Shown: positions 28,099 through 41,100 of the stretch, piece after piece
How the letters are laid out: every line of letters begins with the position of its first letter
Position numbering within the stretch: position 1 is the stretch's first letter
From: Microbotryum silenes-acaulis
Lineage: Eukaryota > Basidiomycota > Microbotryomycetes > Microbotryales > Microbotryaceae
Reading direction: 5' to 3'
Length of the DNA stretch: 64,000 nucleotides
Assembly (NCBI GenBank): GCA_003665825.1
Contig: QPFY01000003.1
Location: forward strand, 620,001 to 684,000
Notes under the pieces: generated by a model
The model's database searches: none
Told to the model about the DNA's origin: nothing
The model's input: only the letters and a program-made list of their open reading frames with translations
Made by a program: the position numbers and the translations under genes

Positions 28099-31000
28099 CT
28101 ACGGTTCGGCCAGTGACGTCAAGGCGTCCTTCTTCACCTTCTTCTTTTTCTTCTTCTCGGTGGCCGCCCCAACCAACAAGGAGCTATTAGGAGTCGTCTT
28201 CTTTTTCTTCACGACTTTGGTCACCACCGCACTCGCTTGCGCTTCCTCGGCCTCCTGAGTTTCTGGCGGTGGCGCCTCCGCCGCTGTCGAAGGCTCTTCG
28301 TCCGTCTTTCCGGGAGCCTTCCCCACGGACGGTGTTTGCAAAAGCGCCGGTGCGATGGCCGGCATTTCCCCGTCGACATCGATGTGGACGAGGGGTGGGG
28401 TCGGCTCCTTTGGCGGGGGTGCAATCCGGGGCTGGGACGTGAGCGTGCCTATGTCGAGGCGGACGATAGGTATGGCATTGACGTCATCCGAGTCCCCTGC
28501 GCCTCCCGCTGGTGTCGAGCCTACGTAGTACGGATCATCGCGTTGCCGTTCCAATCGTTCACATCGTAGCTGTGTCCAAACGAGTTGTTTGATGAAATGA
28601 TTCAGCTCCCTACACGAAGGATGCGCTTTGCGACGAAGAAGTGAGTAGGAAAGCTCACCCGCGCCATCTCTTCCGGATCGTCATTTTCTTCGACTGCTCG
28701 CGATGCCTTCCTCCGACGCGTCTTGCCCTCCTTGGTACCTTTACTCCGTGGTTTTTTAGGCTTGCCTTTCTCCGAGGCTTCGTCGCTGCCTGAACCTTGC
28801 AACCTTCGACCGAAGGCGTCCACCTGGCCGCTGGCCTCTTCGTCACGGATGCCCCAGACACTTGAATCCCTCATCACGATCCTCTTCCCCAGATCAAGAC
28901 CTTTGGGAACGGCAACCATACCCTGAGCTTTTGGGTTGACCGGGTTCAACTCGTGCGCAAAAAAAAGCGGTTCTAACCACCGCAATGACGCAGGCTCGGG
29001 TTTGGAAAGTGGCCCCGCACCGACGGCGTCGCCGGTGATGGGGTCGTAAGGATCCAGAGAGGAACTCCCGAATCCACCGACTTGGTTTGAGACGGGAACC
29101 CGGTGGTCAAGACCGGCACGGACCCAAGATAGGGTCTGCCCCAGCGACGACGCTTGTTCCTGCAGCTCCATTTCCTCGTGGCCGGCGAACGTGCGCATTT
29201 GCTCCTCGAGTGCTGTTGAAAGTGCCCGGATCTGTTCGAGCGTCGCCGCGTCCGATTCGTTCCAGGAAGACGCGAGAGAGTGGAGGTAGTGAGCGAAGAT
29301 CTTGACGCCGTTGTGAAAATAGAGAGCGATGATGCGAGGCGGCATCGAGGATGTTGTCGACGAGCCAAACAGCGAGGCAATGACGGGTCTCGGATCATCG
29401 AGTTCGCTGTGCACAAGAGCAGGAATGAGATGCGTCAGTATCAGAAAGCACGAGCAACTCATTTCTCATTGAATGCGGGGGGAGGAAGAACTTGCCGACA
29501 GTATTCTCCGCAGATCCACGCCGCTGCACCCAACACTTCTCCTACGCCGTTCTCGTTCCCACATTCCAACAAGACGTCATCGCCAATCAGCTGCGCCATC
29601 TTCTTGACGGCATGAGGTCTGATGGCTTTTGCCCTCGCGGTCAAGTCGATGAGTGAGTCCCTGATTTGCAGTCCGAGAGGGATCCCCAGGGCAGATCCAG
29701 CAGTCGTGGAAACGGTAGAAGACTCGTCGATGATGGTCAAAGAGATGTACGTAAGCTCTATCAGCGTGTCGATGTACCAGGAAAAGTTGACAATGTTGCC
29801 GTAGGTCTGACTTGCGCACATCCTGAGGATGAGGGAGATCAGCGAAGAGCGGTAGGCGGGCGAGAGGATGAGGGCCGTCGCGGCTGGTGTCGCGCCATCG
29901 AGGCTGGCGCCGCCTGATTGAGCTCGGAGTAGAGCATCCGCGGCCGAGGTCTGCGAGGACGAAGACGGGGGACGTAGGTGCGTCATGAGACGCTGGACGA
30001 TCGACTGAAGCGTCCTGCGATCCACCTGGGTGGACAGCAACGAAGATTGTCCCAAGATGTCAGTTCCGGACCGGGTTTCCGAAAAACCCAGCGAACTGGC
30101 TGAAAGTGAGGGTCTCACCATCCCCTCGACAAGATCGAGCGCCCGCATCCTGATTGACATGTCGGGGTCGTCGACGCAAGAGAGAATCGTGTCGTGATGC
30201 GTCGCAACGAGGTGCGGGTGCGTCGGCAGAATTTTCACGAGCGCGACGAGAGCGATGTAGCGCACTGCCGAGGACCGCGAGCTCGACGTTAGCGTCTCCG
30301 GCGAGGACAGCTCCGGCCGAGCGCACAAATGCTAAGCTCACAGTTCTGATCAATATCTTCCAAGAAGCTCTTCAACTTTTCGACGCAGGTGGTAGCCAAT
30401 GCCTCTCCCTCGCGACCGTTGAGCATACCTCCGACGATCGAGGTCTGAATGCACTCGAACAGTAGAGACATCGCCGGAGTCGTCTCTATCAGTTCGGTCA
30501 ATGGCGGGACCAACTTTTTGACCAGACGAGGCTCCTCGGGTGTCAAGACGGCGAACTGCAAAAAGCACGACCGGTGAGGGAGATGAGCCGGCAGCTGCCT
30601 AGCACGCATCCAAGGCGTCGCGGACGCACCAATTTGATGATCTTGATCAACATCCAGTTGTTCGTCGAATCCGTCAAGAGCTCGAAAAGCTCTGGCGCGA
30701 GCGGCAGATACTTTCTCGGGTCTTTCCTCGCCAGCTCACAAATCAGATTCACGGTTGCCGACACGACCCCCACATCCTCGTCGCTAAGTCGTTCTCGCAA
30801 CCTCTCAATCCAGGGGTCCTCGCCGTGCTCCTCGCGACCCGAAGCGACCTCTTTCACGCCTGGCCAGTTACGGTTGATCCTGAACAGGACAAGTACGGTC
30901 TGCTTGCGCACGATGGGTCGCGAGTGCGTGAGGAGCGACAAGAGCTCCGGAGCGAGATCTCGCGCGAGCGACGGGGTGAGCAGGAGCGAGACGGCGGACA

Positions 31001-31648
31001 AGGTGGACGAAAGATGCGCAACCGTAATCGACGAAGGCGAGGTCGAGAACAAGGGTGTAGGCGGTTGCAGCAAATCCTGCCCGGTCAGGGTCGCTCTGGG
31101 CTCAGCGTGTGTCGTCATTTGGAGTGGGACAGTGTGCGAGCCATAAGCGGCCGGACTGGACTCACCTTCTTGACGAGATTGACGACGAGCACGGCGACCT
31201 CTGTTTCGCGGTCAAAGCACTGCGAGGCAGCCAAGTAGCCGATTGACTTGATGTGGTATTTTGTCGAAGTCATGCACTCAACGATGGCGAACGCGGCGAA
31301 CGAGATGGAGTGGCCCAGCATCTCGAGCTGCGCGACGTGGCCACGACGGGATCAGTACCGGTAATTACAACGGACAAGACCGGCTGCACGTCTTGATACT
31401 GACGTAGACGAGCTTCAGCACGGCTGCGGCCTTGACCTCGACATCGCTCGACTTGATCTCCTTGCGAGTCTCGTCGAGCGCACGTTGAATCACGCTCTGC
31501 TCGTCGTTCTTGTTGGCTCGCAGCGCCTTGATCAGCCCTGAAGAGTGGAAAGAGGACACTTTGGGTAAGTATTGCGATTTGTACTCAGGTCCGTGGTCGA
31601 GGCACGAGCTCTGGGAGGATGCTCGCCTGCAACATCCTGTTCGAACAT
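28099..31648 (-). CDS. AP-3 complex subunit delta (delta-adaptin)
   Basis: This is the large subunit of the AP-3 adaptor, which sorts cargo from Golgi/endosome to vacuole. Inferred exons (minus) are 31648-31585, 31537-31404, 31327-31166, 31076-30630, 30555-30342, 30264-30119, 30025-29496, 29406-28659 and 28569-28099 (971 residues). The N-terminus shows the family words LIKALRANK, LEMLGHSISFAAFAIVE, IGYLAASQCF and LVVNLVKKDL. HEAT-like adaptin repeats follow (LARDLAPELLSLLTHSRP, VRKQTVLVLFRI, SATVNLICELARKDP, LDLVEGMVDRRTL, AAWICGEYCRELDD). The end is Lys-rich and includes ERLERQRDDPYYVG, as in other AP-3 delta chains. Intron 7 appears to use a GC-AG pair (GCAAGT donor at 29490-29495), because no GT donor fits the phase. 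Start choice rests on MFEQ..., which matches the MFE/MFER start of the family. The other AP-3 subunits are not in this window. Confidence 0.9.
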
Positions 31649-33471
31649 GGCAACTCGCGCCGACCGAGATGACCTTCAAGCTCCGCTCCGTTGCACTACG
31701 ACGCTGATGTGGCACCCAGTGACGCTTCCAGTTTCGAGTGCAGGTCGTCCTATGCGTTCAGCCGGTGGATGAATCCTAGAGAGCTTCGTGCGTGCCGTAC
31801 GCGGAGTAGGGCAGCTGACGACGACGACGACAAGCGCGGTGAGTGGGGTGAGGCCGACAGTCTGAGCCAGCGCGCTCGCCTTCGTTAGAAGCCTCCGTGC
31901 AGAGCCTCCCAAGGCTTCCCAGAGCCTCCCAGGCATCTGCACCCCGAGCCGGCCGGGTTTTGCTCAGAGAGGGGCCGGACAGGATTCACAATCTACCTAC
32001 GAATGGCGGTATAGCTTGCAGGTCTGATCGTCCCCGCGGCACGTCCCTTCACAAGGACATGAGGTGTATGGGGAATGGACTATCACCGACAGGACCTTTG
32101 AGTAGCCCGGAGTAGAGAACAAACGCATGCTTTCAGCGCACTGCGCCATTCAGAGTTCCGGCCCGTTGGGATAGGGGTCATTCCGCTGCCTGCCTGCGAT
32201 CGATCGAGTCGAGGCCGCCGGCGCAATGTGTCTTATGCCGACCCAAGATCGAAAAGTCCTCCAAACCCAGGATTGGGGCCAATTCAGCACCCTAGGGGCG
32301 GGTCTGCTTTAATTTAAACGCGTTTACACTGTTCGCACGTAGTGATCGCCCTTGCTTAAAATGAAGTTCCCGAAGCGGCAAATCGCTGCTGCCCTCGCAG
32401 GCCAGGACTGGCCACAAGCGAACAAACTTTATTGATCCGACCTACCCGTGGCGAGCCAGATGCAGCCGTCATGAAAAGAAGGTCTACCTCGATGAAACCT
32501 ACGTCTCGGAAAGCTTGCAGAACAGTGCTCCTCTTGGAAACCATGTTTTCGAGCCATCAATAACGAAAGTCTGTACGCAGAGGCAGCGTGTACGATGGCC
32601 GAGCGCCGAGCGCATGATCAGAGATCTGCATATCTGCAGACAGCCTGCCCCCTGCCCCGCCGTGTTTGATCGACGGCGCCGCGACAAGTCTGCCGAGCAT
32701 GGCAAAGTTCGTCTTTTTACTGTGACCGGGACCGAACTAGACCTGAGTAAAAAGTGAGAGAAGAGAGGAAACAAGAAAAGAAACGGGTTCACAAACTGCG
32801 CCAAGTAAAAACAAGGCACCTGAGCAAGTAAGCGAGGCACTCACCCGTGGGGTCCTGAGCAATCGGAGCAAATTGTCCATCTTGCCAATTGTTCGGAGCG
32901 CGCGGTGAGTCGGGACTCGGTAACCGTGATCGCTCCGTTTGCACACCGCCCGCCTGCTCGTTTCATTCTAGTCACACCTCGCCACGCCGGTCGACGCCGG
33001 TCGCCCAAAACGCAGCGCGCCGTGCTCGACCCCCCCGGCCCCCTTGTCTCACCCACCTCCGTTTGCTCCAACGCTCGCTCCACCGCTGGACGCCTTACCT
33101 GCGCCCACCCACCACTCTGACAGCCTGGCCTGCGAGTGCCAGCTGCTGCAGGACCCCCTCCCCTGTTTGTACTCAGCTTGAACGCCTTTCGACCTCGCAG
33201 GACCTCTCGTCTTGTCTCGGTTCGTCTATCTCGTCGGCCAATATAACTCTCGTCAGGCGCTCTCGACACTCGTCGGCTCTCATCAGCTGCTCGCCTCGCC
33301 CCGTCTCGCCTCGCCGCGCGCCTCCGATCGTACCGATCCAGCCTGACTTGGAGCGTCGTTTTGCAACACCACCGCTACCTCGACGCGTCACTACTTGCAG
33401 GTTCTCGTGTACATCAGCGACCACCTTTTCCTGCATCGTCGGTGACGGGCTTTCCGGCGAGGGCACCAGCA
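31649..33471. other. Divergent intergenic region (AP-3 delta / phosphodiesterase)
   Basis: This is a shared upstream region for two genes transcribed away from each other. No second gene could be proven. On the minus strand a short ATG frame at 32880-32845 (MDNLLRLLRTPR) ends in a good GTGAGT donor. It could be a first exon, but no convincing second exon was found. The 500 bp before 33472 are pyrimidine-rich, fitting a leader. Confidence 0.5.
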
Positions 33472-36400
33472 ATGTTTACGAACCCCTTCGCCCAGGGGGC
33501 CAGCTCCAAAGCAGCGCCAAGCCTCGGATCCGGTGCTACCACCGTCCTGCACCCTCTGGTGACCCGTGCGAGCTATCCATTGCTACCACCCAACGGTCGA
33601 CGCCGATCCTCTGCCAACAAGCTCGGCTCCATCACGACCGCAGACGGACTGCATGCGCTCAACTGCCCGGCGTCGACCTTGAACCTGTCCTCCTCGAGCG
33701 GTTCCGACTCCTCGCCGAGCCCGACGACGTACTCTGCATCGAGTGGCATCACCTTTGTCTCACCCTTTGCGTCCACGAGCAAGTTATCGTCACCTTCACC
33801 CCCTCCCGCCACCTCGACGCCGCGGGAGTCGGGCCGGCGCTCGGGGGGCTCGATGGCTGACCGCGGCGCCGGGTCTGCGGTGGCTGGCTCCTCCGGCTCG
33901 TCGGCGTCGGCGTCGGCGTACCCGGACGGTCCTCGCGCAGGGGACCCGTCCTCGCCTGCGTCGACGGGCAGAGAGAGGTTGTCGATCAGTATCTCACCGA
34001 GGAAAGCGAGCATCATCAGTACTTCGTCCTCGAATCGCACGAGATCGGCCTCCCGTGCGGGCTCGGCCGACTTCTCGGCGCTCATGTCCCACAGTTCCCC
34101 AGGGTCGAGGCGAGCGTCCCTCGGGGGTACGCCCTCACCTCTGCGATCGCCGGCGGCGCCTTCGGCGCAAGCGCAACCCTTCTTCACCAACTACGCCAAT
34201 CCTCCCTCGACCACATCAGGCGCAACTGGCGCACCGTCGTCAACCTTTGTCACGCGGCAGCAATTCGACTTTATGCGGCGACGGTCGGTCGACGTCGGCG
34301 TCCTTGGTGTGGGGATGCATCGTCAGGGCAATGGCGCACCGAGTCGAAGAGTGCGGGAAGCGGTGGGGCCGGATGCAGGAGACAAAGAGTTCGGTCTCGT
34401 AGGTGCGGGCGCCAAAGGAGGTAAAGATCGATTGTAAGTGGCAGGTATTTGAGGCCGTTGACGCACAAAGGGTTTGACCGCTCGCTCGAGACGATGTGGT
34501 ACTGACGCCATTGAGAACTTTGGGAATTCTACTTTGGCGTATGTTTTCAGACTTGGACGACATCTTGCATCGCTACTCGCACATTCGCTCTCCCTGTGCT
34601 CCGAGCCGCAACCTCCCCCGACCGACGAGGTACATTTCGACACCGACCCGCTCGCGTCCGACGAAGGGAGGATCCCAACCAAAGTTTTGCCCCCGATTCC
34701 AGGATCGGTTGATTCCTCGCCAAGTGCTTCGCGTAACACGTCCGTATCGACGGGTTCGTTATCATTCAGCGCGGCCTCCTCGCTGTCCGAGCGCATCGAC
34801 GAGCCTGCGGACGCCGTCCCCCCGCTGCACGCCAGCGCCCCCAGCGCCCCCAAAGCCACCTCTTTCCCCGTCATCTCGGAAGCAAAGCGCTGCAAGCTGA
34901 TCGCGAGTCTGCAGTCGTGGTCGTTCAACGCGATGGGCCACTCATCCGACGACCTGTTGAGCTGCGTCGGCGTCATCTTCGAGGGCGTGCGCAACATGGA
35001 GGGTGTCGACTTTGACCTCACGCAATTCAGGTCGCTCTTGCTGCTTCTACGCTCTGCCTACCACGCTCGCAACGGCTACCACAACTTTTCACATGCCACC
35101 GATGTCACGCAAGCGTGCTACTCCTTCCTCGTGCGGATGGGGTTAGCTCCACCCCTGTACCTGCTCTGCGAGGACGACTACGATGCGAACCTTGGCGAGG
35201 GGAGACGAAAGTGGCGACGCAACCGTGCCGTCGAAGAGAGCGGCATGGGGGAGCTTTTGCGCCCTATGGACGTGTTTGCTCTCATGGTCGCCGCGATCGG
35301 CCACGACGTTGGCCATCCGGGCCTCAGCAATGCCTACATGGTATGTTCTGTTGCCTGATGCAGGCTCGCACCCTTCAATAAATCACTGACCCGTTCTTCC
35401 CGCACCCGCACGATAGATCAACGCTCGTACGCCCGTCGCGCAGATCTACGACAGTTCCGTGTTGGAGAATTTTCACACCGTGACGCTGATCCATATGCTG
35501 CGGCGATCGGGTTTTGGCCACCTCCTCGGGGGTGAATTCGGGTGCCTGGGCGAGAACGCGACCGAGTTCCGCAAGGTGCTCGAGGCCTCGATCCTGGCGA
35601 CCGACATGTCGCGCCATTTCAGCTTCGTCAACGAAATCACCGACCTAGGCCGACGCTTCGGTGAGCGCCGAGAGTCGGACCTCGGCAGCCTCGAATCCGA
35701 TCGACTGCTGCTGTGCTCGGGCCTCATGAAGTGCGCCGACATTTCGAACCCGACGCGTCCGCACCGAATATCGAGGGCATGGTCGACGGCTCTGCTCGAG
35801 GAATGGAGCGTCCAAGCCGCGATCGAGCGACAATATGGTCTCCCCATTTCGGTGATGACGATTGATCACGTCGACACCAAGGCGCAGGCCAAGAGCCAGG
35901 TCGGCTTCATCGACTTGTTCGCCAAGCCGCTGTTTGATGCCATGGCTAAAGTCGTCGATGGTGAGTCTCTCTGGTGGGATGGATACCATCCGCACTGCAA
36001 GCGCTGACCCTCTCTTGGTCTTTGACGGCAGAATTTGCCGACTTTGCGGAAAAACTGCGCGACGGCCGAATCGCTTGGGAGGCCATCTCCCTCCAGGGTG
36101 ACGAAGCGTTTCGACAGGCACCACTCGGCAAGGAATTCGAGCTTTCGCCTGCTCCTGTACCCAGAGCGCCCTCGAGAAACTCGTCGGGAGCCCCTGCCGA
36201 AGGCGGTGTCGAAGATGAATCGCCAGCAACTCCTCGAATCGACTCGCACTCTGGGGCGCCTCGACCCTCATCCCCGCTCCCGCCATCGGCCACCACTCCA
36301 CAACCGGGCAAAACGCCTGCGTCCCTTCCGAGCTCACGAGGACACCCCGATGACAGTGTCCCTCCTGTCCCTGTACGGCCTATCCCCGTTCGAGGCCGTC

Positions 36401-36979
36401 CATCTCCTATTCGTCCTGACCACATCGTTCGACACAACCGCCAGTTTTCGTCCGAGTCGTCGTCGTCGACAAACCTGTCGCCGCTCTCGCCTCTCTTCCC
36501 CGCCTCCGTCTCGTCAATTGCCACGGGTACGTCTGTCACGGCCTCGACCCCGTCCGAGTATGCCTCGCCGTTTCCGACCGCTCGTGGTGGACTTGGCCAC
36601 CCGTCGGCTCAGCTGGGCAGCGATCTCTCGGCATCGTTCAAGGCGACGTGTGGCGGCGCCTGCACCACTACGACGGCCATGTGCGAGGCGTGTGCCCGCA
36701 AAATTGAGGCCGCCGCTGTTCGGCGAGGATCCTTGGGCCGCGCTTTGGCCGGGATCGAGCAACGTGAGGCCGAGGAGCTCGAACAAGCCGAGTACGACGG
36801 CGACGATGCGGTTATCGAGACCGATCCATCGATCTGGCCACCTTATCCCTTCATGTGAGTTCGCGGGATGCGTTTCTTTTTTCTTTCTTATTGAGTTGAA
36901 GGATGCTAACGATGTGCTGTTCCTCTGCAGGCCCACTCGCGCATCTGCTCAGTCGCCTTTGGCTTCGGCGATGGGCTGA
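33472..36979 (+). CDS. 3',5'-cyclic nucleotide phosphodiesterase (class I HD type)
   Basis: This enzyme hydrolyses cAMP and/or cGMP to the 5' nucleotide and dampens cAMP-PKA signalling. Inferred exons are 33472-34433, 34551-35340, 35417-35960, 36032-36854 and 36931-36979 (1055 residues). The first about 430 residues are Ser/Pro-rich and disordered. The catalytic HD domain carries YHNFSHATDV (about residue 498) and GHDVGHPGLSNA (about 571), which supply metal-binding His and Asp residues. LENFHTVTL, LATDMSRHF, LMKCADISNPTRP (third metal Asp) and the QVGFIDLFAKPLF motif with its invariant Gln follow. The C-terminal 290 residues are low complexity. This matches fungal Pde2-type enzymes, though the long N-terminal extension is unusual. 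No GAF, PAS or transmembrane segment is seen. Confidence 0.92.
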
Positions 36980-38157
36980 GCGCACCTTGTTAGCGCACCT
37001 TATTCGGTCTTCGTCTTTGCTCGAACCTCGGCTCGCCTTTCTTATGTTCTTGCGTTCCTCTTTTTTTTTCATTCTGTTGGATTAACTCTCCTCGTCGATT
37101 ACCCGCTGTTGTGCGCCCTGTCCCCTGTCTTGGTCAGAGCCTTTTTACCCCCCGCCCCCACCCTTGTCTCTATAGCCTCTTTGTCAAGTTGTCAGTTTCG
37201 GCATGCCCCCCCCCCCCCCCTCTTCAAAATTCCTTGTATCCCAGTCCGTTTCCCAGCCCTTTCCATATGTTGTTCTCGCCGTCGTCGTCGTCTAGCTGCC
37301 ATGGTACCTTGTTCTTGTCCCCTTGCTGCATCTCGGGGGTTGCAGTGTGCAGTGACACTCTTCAGAGACGTGGTCGATCTGTTAGCAACATGCATCTGCA
37401 CCTCATCAGCGGCCCTTTTTACCGGGTGAATTTCGCAAGTCTAGTAATAGGCGGTGCGCCGGTGCCGTCCGAGCACACGTGACGTTGAAAACGGATCCGA
37501 GTCGGAGCGATTTTTGGCGTTCCTGACTATTGAGGAGCAACTTATAGGCAAGTATGGTGAGAATCAAAAAATTGATTCTCACGTAAATTGATTCTCACGT
37601 ACATACCCACTTCAAATCGGGACAGATCGACCCCTCATACACCTTCTCCCGATGGACGAATCGGCCCAAGATCGCCGTTTTCCGCAGGGCTGAGCGGCTG
37701 AGCTTTCCCGGGTCCTCTTTACAAGCAGTCACAAGCTGGCCCAAGCTGGCCCAAGCGCTCCCTCAGCAACTACCCGTTCCCGCTCCCGGGCGTTTCCTCT
37801 TGATCTCGACCTCCACCGTCTGACGTCTGACCGCGCCGAGCCAGCACCTTCGCTCCCTCGATCGCAAACAGTGTCCGATCTCCCCAGTCGTCCCCTCTAC
37901 TCAGCGCCGCCATCTCCACTCCGACGGCTGCAGAACCAGGCAGAACCCATCGCGCGGTCACAGCGACTGCAACGTGACGACTCGCGCCGACCCGCTTGCT
38001 CTGGAACTCGAGCCGATCAATTTCGACGCCGTCCCGATCCTCGTGCGACCTACGCCTCACGCGCATTGCGTTTGGGCACACCAGATTACACGCTTAGGGA
38101 CAAGGACTCGACGAGCGAGTTGACCATCCGACCTACCGAGCGCGACGAGGACCGACC
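36980..38157. other. Intergenic, PDE 3' flank and Nup98 upstream region
   Basis: A run of 15 C lies at 37206-37220. A perfect 11-bp inverted repeat with a 4-base loop (GTGAGAATCAA / TTGATTCTCAC) lies at 37557-37582, with a further direct copy of its right arm at 37588-37598. A block at 37659-37716 resembles one upstream of the gene at 44663. The doublet CAAGCTGGCC repeats near 37730-37750. Confidence 0.6.
37557..37598. promoter_or_regulatory. Palindrome plus direct copy upstream of Nup98 gene
   Basis: GTGAGAATCAA and TTGATTCTCAC form a perfect inverted repeat separated by AAAA. TTGATTCTCAC then appears again 5 bp further on. Such a symmetric site could bind a dimeric factor. A role is inference only. 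Confidence 0.4.
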
Positions 38158-41100
38158 ATGTTTGGAGGAACGAGCAGCTTTGGCGGCTTTGGCCAGCAGC
38201 AACAGAACCAGCAGCAACAGCAATCTCAGCAGCAGCAGCAGCAGCAGCAGCCCGGTGGACTCTTTGGTAACACGGCTAGCACATTTGGTTCGGGTGAGAC
38301 TGGCTCGACTTGCCCCTAGATCGATGCCGCGTGACTGGTGCGACCTTTCGCGTTGATCGACGTTGGGCTGCATCCACGCTCTCGCAGTCTACCCCTTATG
38401 TCCAATCTTGCTGATGGATCCTTGCTCTTTACTCTGTTTCTCCCCATGTTCACACAACCACACCACTCTGGGCGAGTTCAGCTTTCGGTCAACCGCAACA
38501 AGCGAATGGCGCCTTTGGCCAGCCAGCCGCCGCGACCCCGAGCTTTGGTACGTTCGCTCTCGCACCTCCAACTGCGGTTCCGCAATGCTGCACTGACTAT
38601 GCAAACTCCCATCCGGGCGAACATACGTAGGCAGCGGGTTCGGCGCGGGCAACACGACAACGCCGGCGTTCGGTCAAGCAGCATCGACCTCAGCCTTCGG
38701 CGCGCAGCCCACCGGGGGCCTCTTTGGTACACCGGCAACCCCGGCTGCCAACACGGGCTTCTCGTTCGGTGCGCGATGTGTCATGTTTGCTCATACGAGT
38801 CGAGGGAATCGTTCCACTGATGCCCCTAGAAGAAATGTCGGCAGGCGGAGGTTCGACCGGCTTTGGCGCCCCAACGACGTCCGCGGCCCCAGCATCTGGC
38901 GGTCTGTTCGGGGCACCCAAGCCCGCTCCATCGACATTCGGCGGCTTCGCTGCAACGGGACAACAGCAGCAACAACAACCGGCGCCAGGAGGAGGTATCT
39001 TCGGGAGTAAGTCGGACTGACAGACTGAGCGGCCGCACCGCGTCCGCACGTCGAGACGAAAGTCACCGCTGACATCCAGTATCTTGGTCGATCACGCAGG
39101 TGCCGCCGGAGGCTTCGGTCAACAAGTCCAGATTGCACCTGGTTCGGGGACCGCTGCGGTACAATACCAGCCGACGACTGTGATGGAACCGCCAAAGGAA
39201 GAAGGCAAACCGGATCCACCAAACCAGACGCCGCACCAGTTCCAAAGCATTTGCTGCATGCCCCCATACTCCAACTACTCGTTCGAGGAGCTGCGCCTAC
39301 AGGACTATCAAGCGAACCGCAAGACTCCGACGGCTTCGACCTCGGCCCCGTCCTTTGGGGGAGCGTTCGGGCAAACCACGGCCACGCCGGCGTTCGGTGC
39401 GGCGCCGGCACAGGGCGGAGGGCTCTTCGGCTCGACGACACCTGGCTTTGGTGCTGCGCAGCCTGCGACCAATGCGTTCGGTCAATCCCAGCCGCAGCAA
39501 CAGGGTGGGGGTTTATTCGGTACTGCCGGCACGAGTGCGTTTGGGCAGCCGGCGCAACAATCAGGAGGTCTTTTTGGCGGCGCCACGAGTCAGCCGGCGC
39601 AGACCGGGGGGCTGTTTGGTTCGACCAGCACCGCTGGAACGACGGGAGGGCTCTTTGGGCAACCTCAGCAGCAGCAACAGCAGCAACAAGCCCAGCCGAG
39701 CTTTGGGGGCTTCGGGCAGGCCGCCGCCAAGCCGGCCAATACTGGGTTTTCGTTCGATGCGACTTCCACCGCTCCCGCTAGTGGAGGACTCTTTGGCCAG
39801 ACGCAGCAACAGCCGCAGCAGGCGGGTGGCTTGTTTGGGCAACCGCAACAGCAAGCGGGAGCAACGGGCGGTCTCTTTGGGCAACCAGCGCAGAACGCCG
39901 GTGCGACGGGGGGCTTCAACTTTGGAGGTGAGTTTTTGCACGGACTCGATCGGATCGCGTGGCGTTTGGTGCCGGAGCACAGATATGCGCCGATAAGGCG
40001 TCGCAGTGTGCGGAATGGGAACACTGACGTTCTCGTGCGAGTGTACAACGTATTCCAGGTACCTCTTCTGCGGCTAAGCCCCTGTTTGGCTCGGCCCCCA
40101 CAGCATCTTCCGCCCTCGCTTTCGGGACCTCGACCGCGGCGAGCGCCCCAAAGCCCGCCTTCAGCTTTGGTGCAGCGCCGGCCGCGGGCGGTAGCCTTTT
40201 CGGGACCCCTGCTCAGCAGCAGCAGCAGCAACCTGCTACCAACGGTGAGCCCATTATCGGTTCAATCGCCTTCGCCGGGCTCGGTCTCAGCACACTGACC
40301 GCTCTGGCTTTTTGGCTCAATCACAGCCTTTGGGGCCACACCGTTGTCGGGAGGAAGCCTCTTTGGCGGAGGAGGGCACACCTTTGGACAGCCCGCTGCA
40401 CCACAACAGCAACAGAACACTTCGTCCTTGTTTGGATCGGGCTCGGGAAGTCTATTTGGTGCACCAAAACCCGCGGCCCCCACAACCGGGGGTGGCTTGT
40501 TCGGCGGAGGGTCGTCGACGACGCCAAGCTTGTTCGGGGCGTCCCAGCCGCAACAGCAGCAGCAATTCCAGCAGCCTCAGCAACAACAACCGGGATCACT
40601 GTTTGGCTCGACGATGCTCGGCGGCACGTCCGGGTTCGGACAGTCGACCGCGCCCCAGCAGCAGCAGCAACCGACGGCATATGCCACGGCCGACGACGTG
40701 AACGCGTACGGCGCCAACCCGTTGTTCCAAGGCTCGGCATCGCGCACCAGCGCCCCTGCTGTCGAGGAGAAGAAGAAGCCCATTTTCACGTCCTTCCGCG
40801 GCACCCCCGTGAACCGCTCGGCGACCAAAATCACTCGTTTGCGTGGCTTTGGCGGATCGAGTTTGGTGTCGAAGCCCGCCGGTAATGGCTCCCCGCTCTC
40901 GTTCGGGTCGAGCGTCGGGCCAAACGGATCGGGATCGCCTTCGGTCGGCGCAACACCCGGTTCGCCGACGGGCGGTCGATCATCGCCTCTACGACTCGTC
41001 AATGGGATTGGTGACGATGCTGCGCTGAGCCCGAACGCGTTCGTGACGCGGCAATCGTTCAAGAAACTCGTCATCGCGCCGAAGCACCTCAATGGTGGCC

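Noticed and set aside
32845..32880. Possible first exon on the minus strand (MDNLLRLLRTPR with a GTGAGT donor).
   Set aside because: No downstream exon gave a convincing protein; acceptors led to stops or to low-complexity hydrophobic sequence.
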